64,000 nucleotides of DNA from Secundilactobacillus folii (GTDB lineage Bacteria; Bacillota; Bacilli; Lactobacillales; Lactobacillaceae): contig NZ_WNJO01000008.1 of the NCBI RefSeq assembly GCF_009720675.1, positions 1 to 64,000 of the forward strand, given 5' to 3'. Under the pieces are notes generated by a model. The model was not told where the DNA came from. It saw only the letters and a program-made list of their open reading frames with translations, and did not search any database. A program made the translations under genes and the position numbers. Below are positions 43,039 through 51,492 of the stretch, piece by piece (positions within the stretch are counted from its first letter, which is position 1; every line of letters begins with the position of its first letter).

Positions 43039-43776
43039 ATGAAGATTGCTGAGGAACCGGCAACAACCTCCAAACGTACGATTAGTATGACGTCCTCGTT
43101 AGTGTACTTCGTCATTTCGCTGGTTTTCAACTCGTTTGGTAATGTCTTGACACTAGTGACTAGTAGCCATATCCACCCACAATTTTTGGGATCGGCTTAC
43201 TGGACGGCGGCGGAAGCCAACTTAGGCCACGCCATTTTGGGTAATAATTCGACGGCGTTATTTTGGGCCTTCCTGGTACTAGGAATGATGATTTCGTTTT
43301 TAAACGCGATCTTAATGCACGAATTAGACTGGCATCGAATCTTTGGTAATTTTCTATTCCTGTTACCATTTTCCATCTTTATCCAATGGTTCTCGAATAT
43401 TTTTAACCAAATTATGCCAGATGCGACAACCACACCCATGGTAGTCATCTATATTCTGATCAACTTCATTGGCGTGATTTTTATTGGAACTGCCATCTCC
43501 ATTTACCAACGCGTAAACTTGGTCTTGCATCCAGCTGATGATCTAACTCAAATTTTGCGTTTTCGATACTTCCATGGTAATGCCACCATTGCCATGTGGG
43601 TTTCGTACGTGCCACCGACAATCATGGCACTGATTGCAGTGCTCATGACTGGCACAATCACCAACTTCGGTCTTGGGACTTTATTTGCCTTCCTATTCCA
43701 AGGCAGTGTCACTGGGATCGCCGACCGCATCGTATTCCCTAAACTAAAACACGAAGCGTTGGATGTTGGTCGTTAA
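43039..43776 (+). CDS. YczE/YitT-like integral membrane protein, possible sugar/polyol transporter
   Basis: 245 residues with about six membrane helices: SSLVYFVISLVFNSFGNVLTLV, then FWAFLVLGMMISFL, and so on. Resembles the YczE/YyaS/YitT (DUF6198-like) family of unknown function. Start at ATG 43039, with AAGGAG at 43021-43026 (spacing 12 is a little long); GTG 43015 is an alternative that overlaps the previous stop. No classical transporter is encoded in the operon, so this protein is the candidate for substrate uptake, an inference only. Confidence 0.7.
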   Translation: MKIAEEPATTSKRTISMTSSLVYFVISLVFNSFGNVLTLVTSSHIHPQFLGSAYWTAAEANLGHAILGNNSTALFWAFLVLGMMISFLNAILMHELDWHRIFGNFLFLLPFSIFIQWFSNIFNQIMPDATTTPMVVIYILINFIGVIFIGTAISIYQRVNLVLHPADDLTQILRFRYFHGNATIAMWVSYVPPTIMALIAVLMTGTITNFGLGTLFAFLFQGSVTGIADRIVFPKLKHEALDVGR

Positions 43777-43789
43777 TCGATAGTTTTTC

Positions 43790-43837
43790 AACCCAAAGAG
43801 ACTCACCAGTTCAATAACTGATGGGTCTTTTTGGGTT
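43790..43837 (+). terminator. operon terminator
   Basis: AACCCAAA (43790-43797) with TTTGGGTT (43830-43837), and internal pairs GACTCA..TGGGTC and AGTT/AACT. The stem is long and the T-rich part lies inside the 3' arm. Confidence 0.6.
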
Positions 43838-43939
43838 TGAAGTGACCTTCTTCAAAGGCGTCAATTTTGATTGAATAGTTCGATTCCTTCAGTTGTGCTA
43901 TACTGAGGCTCAATAAAATAGTTAAAGGGGCACAAATAA

Positions 43940-44182
43940 ATGGCACAAAAAGCATTATCAGAATACCAAGCCGATATTCCGGCGGTCAGTCAATTGTTGG
44001 CGGATGAGGAATCAATGCAGCAATTCTTTGATGACCTCACACCGGGCTATCAACGTGAATGGGCCAGGTTTATTTTTGGGGCTAAGGCAGAAGCGACAAA
44101 GCAACGCCACATTGAAGTTATGAAGACTGTATTTAAGGCGGGGTTTAAGTCGAAACGAGCTTATGATTCCAGGCAAAAGTAA
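43940..44182 (+). CDS. YdeI/OmdA C-terminal family protein
   Basis: 80 residues. The segment FFDDLTPGYQREWARFIFGAKAEATKQRHIEVM matches the short C-terminal module of the YdeI/OmpD-associated (OmdA) family, often linked to protection against cell-envelope stress and bacteriocins. The N-terminal domain found in longer family members is absent. AAAGGGG binding site. Isolated gene, followed by a terminator. Confidence 0.75.
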   Translation: MAQKALSEYQADIPAVSQLLADEESMQQFFDDLTPGYQREWARFIFGAKAEATKQRHIEVMKTVFKAGFKSKRAYDSRQK

Positions 44183-44308
44183 TGTGAGAGCGGAGTGCGA
44201 TTTGCCAACTTGACGGTCTGTTTGCATGATTACGATAACCCGTGATCAAAAACTTAATATCAAATTCAGGTGAGCCTTTTTCTAATCAATTTCATCTATT
44301 TATAATTT

Positions 44309-44338
44309 ATACTACCATTTAAAGATGGTAGTATTTTT
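44309..44338 (+). terminator. Rho-independent terminator
   Basis: Perfect ATACTACCAT (44309-44318) / ATGGTAGTAT (44325-44334), then TTTTTG. It is about 130 bases past the YdeI-like gene; the rest of the gap before 44511 shows no gene. Confidence 0.85.
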
Positions 44339-44510
44339 GATTAAACGCTAACATTATTGAAACAGGGGATTATAATCATTAATAAATAGGTAGAAATCTT
44401 TAAAAATTTAATCATCCTTTCCTTGAGATTGATCAATAAGTTTTGGTAGACTTTACATAAGCTATTTGTAAATATATCAGATCAGTCAATTTTGTTTGGA
44501 GGACGACAAA

Positions 44511-45944
44511 ATGAAGACGAAAAAGTTGACGTTACACTTGGTTGTAAGCGGATTCTTGATGGGGACAGCCTTGACAGCAGGCATATTTTTGCGGCCATTC
44601 AATGAGGAAGTGATTCAGGCTGCGACGCAGGAGATAGCGCCAACCATAACCCTAGATGCTAGCAATGCCGAGGTGGATGATAGTGGGGTGCTATCTTTAA
44701 AAGAGCCACAGACAATTATGGATGAATTCAAAAACGGCGGATGTCTGGTTATTCCAGCACGTTTAGACAGGCGAATAGTGAAGACGATTGGTCAGCGAAC
44801 ATTTTTAAATGCCAATACTTTAAAATGTCCCGGGATTGAAAAGGTTATATTGCCAGACACTGTCACAACGATTGGGGATGGTGCCTTTGCATTTAACCAA
44901 ATTCGTCAAATCGATTTAGCACACGTTGCCACTATTGGGTATCAGGCCTTTTCACAAAATAAGTTAGAACAAATCGACCTGACTAGTGTTCAGCAAGTTG
45001 GGGCCTTTGCCTTTACCGATAATCGAATCACTTCAATTCATTTCCCAACTGATATGACTACGGTTTCGGTGGGGGAGAACGCTTTTGGGTTTCAGTTTTT
45101 CGATAAGCCTTCAGATACTTCGACAGCTAAGATGATCCAGGTGAACTATACGGATAATTTAAAGTTTGCAACCGTTGTGCAGGGTGTCGGGTTAACCATT
45201 ACCTCAGGAACTACATCATTAGTTAGTGATGATGACTTCATTTTCAGTCATGAATTCACGCCAGCAGATAACGTAGTGGCCAACGCTCAACTGGGCCAAT
45301 TTGAAGGGATGACTGATGGGGTTGCCTTTTACAGAACCATGTTGACCTCCAAAGCAAACCTTGGAAATTACACCATTTTACTTGGCATCCTACCAGTTAA
45401 AGAAGTCCCACCGGTGATCGTGCCACCTGAGGAAAATGGTGGTGACCCGCAGTTGCCCGATCCGAACCCGGGTCCCAAGCCAGACCCGAATCAGCCAGAT
45501 ACTCAGATCAAAGTGAAGTATCCTTACGCCGTTTATGCCAAGCGAGCCATGCGACTGCACGGCAACGTCAACCTCACTAAACCGCTGCACTCATACAAAC
45601 AGCAGCCACGGACTAAAGCCCCAAGTTTCAAAGTTTTGGGGGTTGATTACTCTAAGCACGGCACAAAACGGTACCGAGTCAAGGGTGGTTACATTACGGC
45701 TAACCCGAAGTTCGTGACGAATCTGTATTATCAATCTAATACCAAGAACATCTTGCCCCTGGTGAAAAAGATATTTGGTTACCCTAGGAGTAAATTAACG
45801 AAGAGTCAAAGAATGGGTAGCTACAAGAAGGGTCAAGTTCTCCGTGTGCGCAGACTCGTGACCCGTGGAAAAATCACCCGATATCAGCTAACTAACGGTC
45901 AATATGTCACTGCCAATAAGCAGTTGGTCGGCTGGACGAAGTAA
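44511..45944 (+). CDS. secreted surface protein with BspA-type leucine-rich repeats and DUF5776-type C-terminus
   Basis: 477 residues. Signal peptide to about residue 37 (VIQAATQ). Residues 90-200 hold BspA/LRR_5-type repeats (IEKVILPDTVTTIGDGAFAF, IGYQAFSQNKLEQIDLT, VGAFAFTDNRITSIHFP), a fold used by bacterial adhesins. After a Pro-rich spacer (around 310-335) two DUF5776-type units follow (YPYAVYAKRAMRLH... KGGYITANPKFV and RYQLTNGQYVTANKQLVG), the same end as in the adhesin at 32363-36817. No LPXTG. ATG 44511 has GGAGGA upstream. Expected location is the cell wall; ligand unknown. Confidence 0.87.
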   Translation: MKTKKLTLHLVVSGFLMGTALTAGIFLRPFNEEVIQAATQEIAPTITLDASNAEVDDSGVLSLKEPQTIMDEFKNGGCLVIPARLDRRIVKTIGQRTFLNANTLKCPGIEKVILPDTVTTIGDGAFAFNQIRQIDLAHVATIGYQAFSQNKLEQIDLTSVQQVGAFAFTDNRITSIHFPTDMTTVSVGENAFGFQFFDKPSDTSTAKMIQVNYTDNLKFATVVQGVGLTITSGTTSLVSDDDFIFSHEFTPADNVVANAQLGQFEGMTDGVAFYRTMLTSKANLGNYTILLGILPVKEVPPVIVPPEENGGDPQLPDPNPGPKPDPNQPDTQIKVKYPYAVYAKRAMRLHGNVNLTKPLHSYKQQPRTKAPSFKVLGVDYSKHGTKRYRVKGGYITANPKFVTNLYYQSNTKNILPLVKKIFGYPRSKLTKSQRMGSYKKGQVLRVRRLVTRGKITRYQLTNGQYVTANKQLVGWTK

Positions 45945-45956
45945 TAAATACTTTAA

Positions 45957-46007
45957 AAAATAACCCCACAAGGATGTTTGCTGCATTCAAATGGGGTTAT
46001 TTTTTTG
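45957..46007 (+). terminator. Rho-independent terminator
   Basis: AAAATAACCCCA (45957-45968) with TGGGGTTATTTT (45992-46003), then T-run to 46006. Confidence 0.88.
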
Positions 46008-46016
46008 AAATTAGCG

Positions 46017-46068
46017 TTGACGGATCGAAAAAGTGAGTATATACTCACTAGTGAGTAATCAATCACTT
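46017..46068 (+). promoter_or_regulatory. ABC exporter promoter with TetR operators
   Basis: TTGACG (46017-46022), 17 bases, TATACT (46040-46045): an almost ideal promoter. The perfect 18-bp palindrome AGTGAGTATATACTCACT (46032-46049) covers the -10. A second, imperfect copy follows directly, AGTGA...TCACT (46050-46068). Binding of the TetR protein encoded at the end of this operon would block RNA polymerase and give self-regulation. Confidence 0.88.
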
Positions 46069-46093
46069 ACCTAAATTGAATGGAGGGATTCAA

Positions 46094-46819
46094 ATGACAA
46101 ACGCAATTATTGATTTAACCCATTTAGTAAAAAAATTCGGCAAGCAAACCGTTTTAAAAGATATCAACTTACAGGTGATGTCCGGCGAAATCGTTGGACT
46201 GATCGGACCATCTGGTGCCGGGAAATCAACCGTAATCAAAACGGCGCTTGGTATGGAGTTAGCTGATGGCGGCAGCGCCACGGTATTTGGCAAAGTCATG
46301 CCAAATCGTCAGTTGCTTGCTCGAATTGGTTATATGGCACAGACGGATGCTTTGTATGAAACGCTTTCTGGCCGCGAAAACTTAAAGTTTTATGCGCAAA
46401 TGAAGGGGATTCACAAATCTGAAATCAGCGATTCAATCTCTCATGTGGCTGACGTGGTTAACCTGGCCGACGATCTGGATAAACGAGTCAGTGGTTATTC
46501 TGGTGGGATGATGCGGCGTTTGTCGTTAGCAATTGCGTTACTGGGTAATCCCGAATTATTAATTTTAGACGAACCAACGGTGGGCATCGATCCAGCGTTA
46601 AGACGTCAAATTTGGAAGGAATTAAATGCCATTCGTGATGAAGAGCGCAGTATTCTGATCACGACGCACGTCATGGATGAAGCGGAACTCTGTGATAAAG
46701 TAGCCCTGCTACTGGGCGGAAAAGTGATTGCATTTGACGAACCAGTCGTCCTTAAGATGCAATACAAAGTGGATTCAATTGAAGAAGTATTTTTGAAGGC
46801 GGAAGGTGAATTCAAATGA
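46094..46819 (+). CDS. ABC transporter ATP-binding protein (ABC-2 exporter type)
   Basis: 241 residues. Walker A GPSGAGKST, Q-loop YMAQTDALYETLSG, signature SGGMMRR, Walker B LLILDEPTVGID, H-loop TTHVMDEAE. Powers export of a drug or lipid through the next gene's permease. ATG 46094 with TGGAGGG; an in-frame ATG at 46076 lies before this binding site. Overlaps the permease by four bases (ATGA). Confidence 0.92.
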   Translation: MTNAIIDLTHLVKKFGKQTVLKDINLQVMSGEIVGLIGPSGAGKSTVIKTALGMELADGGSATVFGKVMPNRQLLARIGYMAQTDALYETLSGRENLKFYAQMKGIHKSEISDSISHVADVVNLADDLDKRVSGYSGGMMRRLSLAIALLGNPELLILDEPTVGIDPALRRQIWKELNAIRDEERSILITTHVMDEAELCDKVALLLGGKVIAFDEPVVLKMQYKVDSIEEVFLKAEGEFK

Positions 46820-47973
46820 GAACGATTGCGATAATGAACCGGGTCATTAAAGAATTACTACGTGACAAACGGACCCTGGCACTGATGTTTTTGGCACCGA
46901 TCTTAATTCTCTGGCTGATGAGTGTGATTTTTACGGCCAATTCGACCACCAATGTGAACGTTGGAACGGTCGCTATTTCAAGTAGTGTTTCGACGAATTT
47001 AAATCAGGTTAAGCACGTGAATGTGAAGCATTATCAGTCCACAAAAACTGCTCGTAAGGCGCTAAAAGATGATAAAATAGATGCCATCATTCACAAATCT
47101 GGAAATGATTACACAATCACTCACGCCAACACTGACTCGAGCAAAACCTCCGCGGTTAAGATGGCCTTTAGGAGCGCTTTAGTTGCCGCCAACGTGAAGA
47201 CCATGAAGACTCAACTCGGAGCTGCAAAGGCGACGATCAACAAGCTGCAAAAGATGCTGCCAGTCCAAGCACAGCAAAAATTGCGCGCTCAATCTCAGGG
47301 ACAGGTCTCAGCATCAAAGCAAAGTGCATCGCCTAAAATTACTAACCATTACGTTTATGGGGATTCAAGTACCGGGTTCTTTGATAAAATGTTGCCAATT
47401 CTAATGGGCTTCTTCGTGTTCTTCTTTGTTTTCCTGATTTCTGGCATGGCGCTTCTGAAGGAACGAACCAGTGGCACCCTTTCACGGCTGCTTGCCACGC
47501 CAGTTAAGCGCTCAGAGATCGTTTTCGGTTACATGGCTAGCTACGGGATCTTGGCAGTTTTTCAAACTATTTTGATTGTTGTGGCGACAATTTGGTTGCT
47601 CGGTGTAGAAGTGGTCGGCAGTGTATTTAACATCATTATCATCAATTTGATACTAGCTTTGGTTGCACTGGCCTTTGGTATCTTACTTTCAACCTTCGCT
47701 AATTCCGAGTTCCAGATGATGCAATTTATTCCACTGGTTGTTATTCCGCAAGTCTTTTTCTCAGGAATCATTCCAATGGATTCAATGGCCAGTTGGATCA
47801 AGGATATTTCCTATGTCATTCCAATTAAATATTCTGGGGATGCCGTAACCGGGATCATGATGCAGGGTAAAAATTTGACCTCGTTTGGGCTGGACATTGG
47901 CGTGTTACTGATTTTCCTTGTTGTCTTGACCATTTTAAACGTGGTCGGTCTCAAACGTTATCGTAAAGTATAG
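46816..47973 (+). CDS. ABC-2 type permease
   Basis: 385 residues. One N-terminal membrane helix (LALMFLAPILILWLMSVIF), an extracytoplasmic domain of about 160 residues with a basic helical stretch, and a C-terminal block of five helices (KMLPILMGFFVFFFVFLISG through LLIFLVVLTILNVVG) with the ABC-2 coupling segment ERTSGTLSRLLATPV. Typical of YhgE/DrrB-like drug or lipid exporters. Start overlaps the ATPase stop; the two form one exporter. Confidence 0.9.
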   Translation: MRTIAIMNRVIKELLRDKRTLALMFLAPILILWLMSVIFTANSTTNVNVGTVAISSSVSTNLNQVKHVNVKHYQSTKTARKALKDDKIDAIIHKSGNDYTITHANTDSSKTSAVKMAFRSALVAANVKTMKTQLGAAKATINKLQKMLPVQAQQKLRAQSQGQVSASKQSASPKITNHYVYGDSSTGFFDKMLPILMGFFVFFFVFLISGMALLKERTSGTLSRLLATPVKRSEIVFGYMASYGILAVFQTILIVVATIWLLGVEVVGSVFNIIIINLILALVALAFGILLSTFANSEFQMMQFIPLVVIPQVFFSGIIPMDSMASWIKDISYVIPIKYSGDAVTGIMMQGKNLTSFGLDIGVLLIFLVVLTILNVVGLKRYRKV

Positions 47974-47985
47974 GGGGGTGTAAAA

Positions 47986-48636
47986 ATGGAACCGGAAATT
48001 TCTGTTAGTTATTCTGAATGGTTAGATGGGCAAAAGATGCCAGCTGGTAAGCGTTCAGCAATGAAATCCGCGCTGGAATTATTTGCCAAGCAGGGTTTTG
48101 ACGGCACTTCAACCATGGCAATTGCGAAAAATGCTGGCATTAGTCAGGCGACGATCTTTAAGTATTTTAAAACAAAGGATGATCTGTTGCAGGCCATTTT
48201 AGAGCCCCTTTTAGGGCATTTATTTCCCAATTACCGTGACGAGTTCTTGGGCCATTTTCCGAAGTTACAAACACTGCGCGATGAGATTCACTATTTTATT
48301 CGTAACCGATTCGATTTTGTAGAAGAAAATTCTCAAGTGACCATGATATTGATCAGTCAGGTCATGACCAATAAAGAGATGCTCAGTCATTTTTATGATC
48401 TGCTCTCAGCCAGTTCTCCACAGTTTTTGACGCAAATTTACAGTCGGCTAAAAAAAACGGGTGGCTTGCGAGAAGATGCGTCACCATTGGTTGTCTTTCG
48501 CACTATGGTCAGTTTAGTACTCGGTTACTTTTTACAACGTAATTTACTGGCCCCAGATCTAACAATTGATGAAGATGCCGATTTGCAGCAAATTGAAGAT
48601 ATCATCATGCGGGCCATCGGCAAACCGGGTCAATGA
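47986..48636 (+). CDS. TetR-family repressor of the ABC exporter
   Basis: 216 residues. N-terminal helix-turn-helix SALELFAKQGFDGTSTMAIAKNAGISQATIFKYFKTKDDLL; the C-terminal helical domain should bind the inducer. It is the third gene of the operon whose promoter carries a palindromic operator, which fits an autoregulated drug-responsive circuit. GGGGGGTG binding site, 12 bases after the permease. Confidence 0.92.
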   Translation: MEPEISVSYSEWLDGQKMPAGKRSAMKSALELFAKQGFDGTSTMAIAKNAGISQATIFKYFKTKDDLLQAILEPLLGHLFPNYRDEFLGHFPKLQTLRDEIHYFIRNRFDFVEENSQVTMILISQVMTNKEMLSHFYDLLSASSPQFLTQIYSRLKKTGGLREDASPLVVFRTMVSLVLGYFLQRNLLAPDLTIDEDADLQQIEDIIMRAIGKPGQ

Positions 48637-48707
48637 ACTGATTAGCTATTAATTTTTTAACGAGATAAGAATAGACTGGATGCGAGTTTTCCCAGTTGAA
48701 AATAAAT

Positions 48708-48743
48708 GATTTTAGCCGATTCAGGGTTAAAATCGTTTTTTAT
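48708..48743 (+). terminator. terminator of the ABC/TetR operon
   Basis: GATTTTA (48708-48714) with TAAAATC (48728-48734), then GTTTTTTATT. The following 250 bases, very AT-rich, show no gene. Confidence 0.75.
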
Positions 48744-48995
48744 TCTAACGGTATTATAAAGGAGAAATTAGGTTAAAATTCCAATAGTATATATTAAAAT
48801 TTTTAAAAAATGAATTTTTTTAGTGTTTTACCTCTTATTCTTGTCGGTTTAGTGTTAAAATGTTTCAGAAAGAAAGAGGTATAGTACTATTTGTGGATTT
48901 ATTCACATAGAGCTATATAATTGAATTGGAATGCGCATAAGTAATTGATACCTGACGATCCTGTTTAGATAATTAACGGAAGGGTGGACCAACCA

Positions 48996-49625
48996 ATGAA
49001 AAAATTCGTTGCACTTGTGGGGACTAATACCTCCAAATCAACCAATCGGAAGTTGTTAAAGTATATGAAGAGAAGGTACGCTGACGAAGCTGACATCGAA
49101 GTCGTTGAGCTAAAGGGCTTGCCGATTTTTAAGAAGTCAACTGAGGCATTCGTGCCGCAGCAAGCGCGTGATATTGCTGATAAAATTGACGCTTCGGATG
49201 GTGTCATTATTGGGACTCCTGAATATGACCACTCCATTCCAGCGCTGTTATCGAGCGCATTAGCTTGGTTATCGTATGGTATCCATCCACTGATGGATAA
49301 GCCCGTTATGATCGTTGGTACTTCATATGGGACTTTAGGTGCTTCCCGAGCTCAAGCGCAACTGCGTCAGATTTTGGATTCACCAGAGTTGAAAGCGACC
49401 GTGTTACCAAGCTCAGAATTTTTGCTGGGGCACTCGCTGCAAGCCTTCGATGATAATGGTGATCTGAAGTCAGCTACGGAAGCTCAAAAACTTGACGGCT
49501 TATTTGATGATTTTCTGGAATTTGTTGACTTGACTAGTCAGCTGGATAATTCCAAGAAGTTGCACGAACAAGAAGCTGCAACGGCCTTTACATGGGACAA
49601 TGGTTTAACGGGAGATGAACAATAA
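48996..49625 (+). CDS. NADPH-dependent FMN reductase family protein
   Basis: 209 residues, flavodoxin-like fold. FMN-binding signature near the N-terminus (VGTNTSKSTNRKLL), TPEYDHSIPALLSSALAWLS and GTSYGTLGASRAQAQLRQIL as in the FMN_red family. Transfers electrons from NAD(P)H to flavin or quinone-like acceptors. ATG 48996 with GGAAGGG; an in-frame GTG at 48984 sits in the binding site. Its stop overlaps the next start by one base, and the next gene is a paralogue, so they are cotranscribed and translationally coupled and may form a hetero-oligomer. Confidence 0.88.
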   Translation: MKKFVALVGTNTSKSTNRKLLKYMKRRYADEADIEVVELKGLPIFKKSTEAFVPQQARDIADKIDASDGVIIGTPEYDHSIPALLSSALAWLSYGIHPLMDKPVMIVGTSYGTLGASRAQAQLRQILDSPELKATVLPSSEFLLGHSLQAFDDNGDLKSATEAQKLDGLFDDFLEFVDLTSQLDNSKKLHEQEAATAFTWDNGLTGDEQ

Positions 49626-51076
49626 TGGTGAAATTAGTTGCAATTGCCGGTTCAATCGGTGAACAATCATATAATCGCATGCTACTGGAGTTTATGCGCA
49701 AACACTTTAAGAAGACTGTTGATATTGAAATTTTAAATATCAATAACGTGCCAATGTTTAATGAGGATGAAGATCACAATGATAATGCTGATGTTCATGC
49801 GATTGCACGTAAAATTGCCGGTGCAAACGGCGTGATCTTAGCCACTCCTGAACATAACCATACTGTTCCAGCGGCCATGAAGAACGTGATCGAATGGCTG
49901 TCGAATAACGTGCATCCTTTAGATGGCAAAGCCGTTTGGATCGTGGGCGCTTCATATCACATTCAAGGGTCGTCACGCGCCCAACTGCATTTAAAACAAA
50001 TTCTTGAATCACCAGGTGTGAATGCCATTGTGATGCCCGGAAATGAATTTCTCTTGAGCCAGGCTAAAGAGGCCTTTGATGAAGATGGTAATTTAAAGGA
50101 TCCACGGACAGTTGCATTTCTAGATTCAGTACTGAAGAAGTTTTTGACGTTTATGAAGGTGATCGAATTGATGGACGCACCAGATCCAAAGAGTGCTACG
50201 GAAGAAGATATGGACTCTAAACATGCCGTCAATACCACTGTTGAAGACGTCGACATGACTGATCCAGAATGGGTTGAAAAAGCAGCTGAAAAGACCCACG
50301 CTGCAAGCGGTGGTGACTACGTTAAACTTGACCGCGGGCTATTGACCGTTAACCAGTTGAACTACTTCTTGAATTCCATGGCTGGTGAGTTAACGTATGC
50401 AGATGATAATAACCAGTTTATTTACTACAATAAGAATGCTGATGCAGCTCACATGCTGGCACCACGAACCCCTGATCAAGTTGGTGATCCATTAGCAGCG
50501 GTTCACCCGGACCGAGTGATCGAACACGTCAAGCAAGTTCTATATGCGTTAAGAACCGGTGAATCAGACGTGGTTTCGATGCCTGCTCAAACGGGGCCTA
50601 ATCAGCATGTGATGCATTATTACCGTGCAATGCGCGATGAGAATCGCCGTTACCGTGGGGTTAACGAATTAGTGATCGATATTATGCCGATTTTGAAATA
50701 CTACTTGGCTGCCACCGGCCAAAAGCTGGTTAAGGATTTCGATGCTGTACCGATCTCACCAATTACGGGCTTGGATGCGGTTACCGCTGCTTCAAAGGGT
50801 CATTCCCGTGGCCAAGCTGACGCCACAACTGGTGCCAGTGAGAAGGCTGCTGGTGAAGCTGCAGCTGCTACCGCAACGGATGCGACAACGGGTGCTTCAG
50901 ATGCTGGCGCCACTCAGCTGGCACCGGAACCTGAAGAAAAGGTTGATCCTGATGCGCTGACCGGAGCCTCAGAAGAAACGCCAGCTAAGCCATATGATGC
51001 AGAGAGCGAAAAAGCAGACGCAAAGCCAACTCCGGAACCAGAAACGGACGCCACAACTGGCGCCTCAGAGAACTAA
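49625..51076 (+). CDS. FMN reductase–PAS-like fusion with a multi-flavinylation tail
   Basis: 483 residues, no signal peptide or membrane helix. (1) FMN_red domain, 1-190 (IAGSIGEQSYNRML, TPEHNHTVPAAMKN, GASYHIQGSSRAQLHLKQIL). (2) Residues about 235-370 resemble the DUF438-type PAS domain (GELTYADDNNQFIYYNKNAD, HPDRVIEHVKQVL, HYYRAMRDENRRYRGV). (3) An Ala/Glu/Thr-rich tail with four DxxTGAS motifs at 399-405, 419-425, 443-449 and 475-481, plus a degenerate DAVTAAS at 384-390. DxxTGAS/T is the sequence at which ApbE-type transferases bind FMN to Thr/Ser. It is thus probably a cytoplasmic electron-transfer protein with several covalent FMN groups; no apbE gene is in this window. Confidence 0.85.
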   Translation: MVKLVAIAGSIGEQSYNRMLLEFMRKHFKKTVDIEILNINNVPMFNEDEDHNDNADVHAIARKIAGANGVILATPEHNHTVPAAMKNVIEWLSNNVHPLDGKAVWIVGASYHIQGSSRAQLHLKQILESPGVNAIVMPGNEFLLSQAKEAFDEDGNLKDPRTVAFLDSVLKKFLTFMKVIELMDAPDPKSATEEDMDSKHAVNTTVEDVDMTDPEWVEKAAEKTHAASGGDYVKLDRGLLTVNQLNYFLNSMAGELTYADDNNQFIYYNKNADAAHMLAPRTPDQVGDPLAAVHPDRVIEHVKQVLYALRTGESDVVSMPAQTGPNQHVMHYYRAMRDENRRYRGVNELVIDIMPILKYYLAATGQKLVKDFDAVPISPITGLDAVTAASKGHSRGQADATTGASEKAAGEAAAATATDATTGASDAGATQLAPEPEEKVDPDALTGASEETPAKPYDAESEKADAKPTPEPETDATTGASEN

Positions 51077-51188
51077 AAATTGAATCGTTTTAGGGTTTTG
51101 AATAAGAGAGTGGAGGGTAAAAGTTAATATTGTTAAGTATCAAACCAATTTCCTAGCGCAGAGTTAGTTAAAAATGTGCCTCAATCTT

Positions 51189-51297
51189 CAGGACTCAGAT
51201 TCCAGCCATATATGCAAAGAGCGTCGCAGATTCCTGTTTGGAATCTGCGACGCTCTTTGCATATATTTTGGAATTAAACCGAGTTTGTCCGTCTCTC
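51189..51297. repeat. palindromic intergenic repeat, copy 2
   Basis: Perfect 27-base arms (51208-51234 and 51240-51266) around a 5-base loop. The outer sides GGACTCAGATTCCAGCC and AACCGAGTTTGTCC correspond, in reverse orientation, to those of the element at 24687-24800. Both sit in intergenic DNA just past the end of a gene or tRNA. Confidence 0.82.
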
Positions 51298-51492
51298 TTT
51301 TTTGATGTGGAAATCTGCTCTCGTTTTGAGTAAAACTGATTTATCAAAAGCCAATCTATTCAGCTGTAGCTGTTGCCATCGTGTGGCTTACTTTTCGTGT
51401 CAGTTTCTAATAATTGTTTAATATCATTGTATTTATTAAATAAAAGCGCTAATATAAATTGTGTACAATTAAAGAAGAGAAGAGGCTATGAT

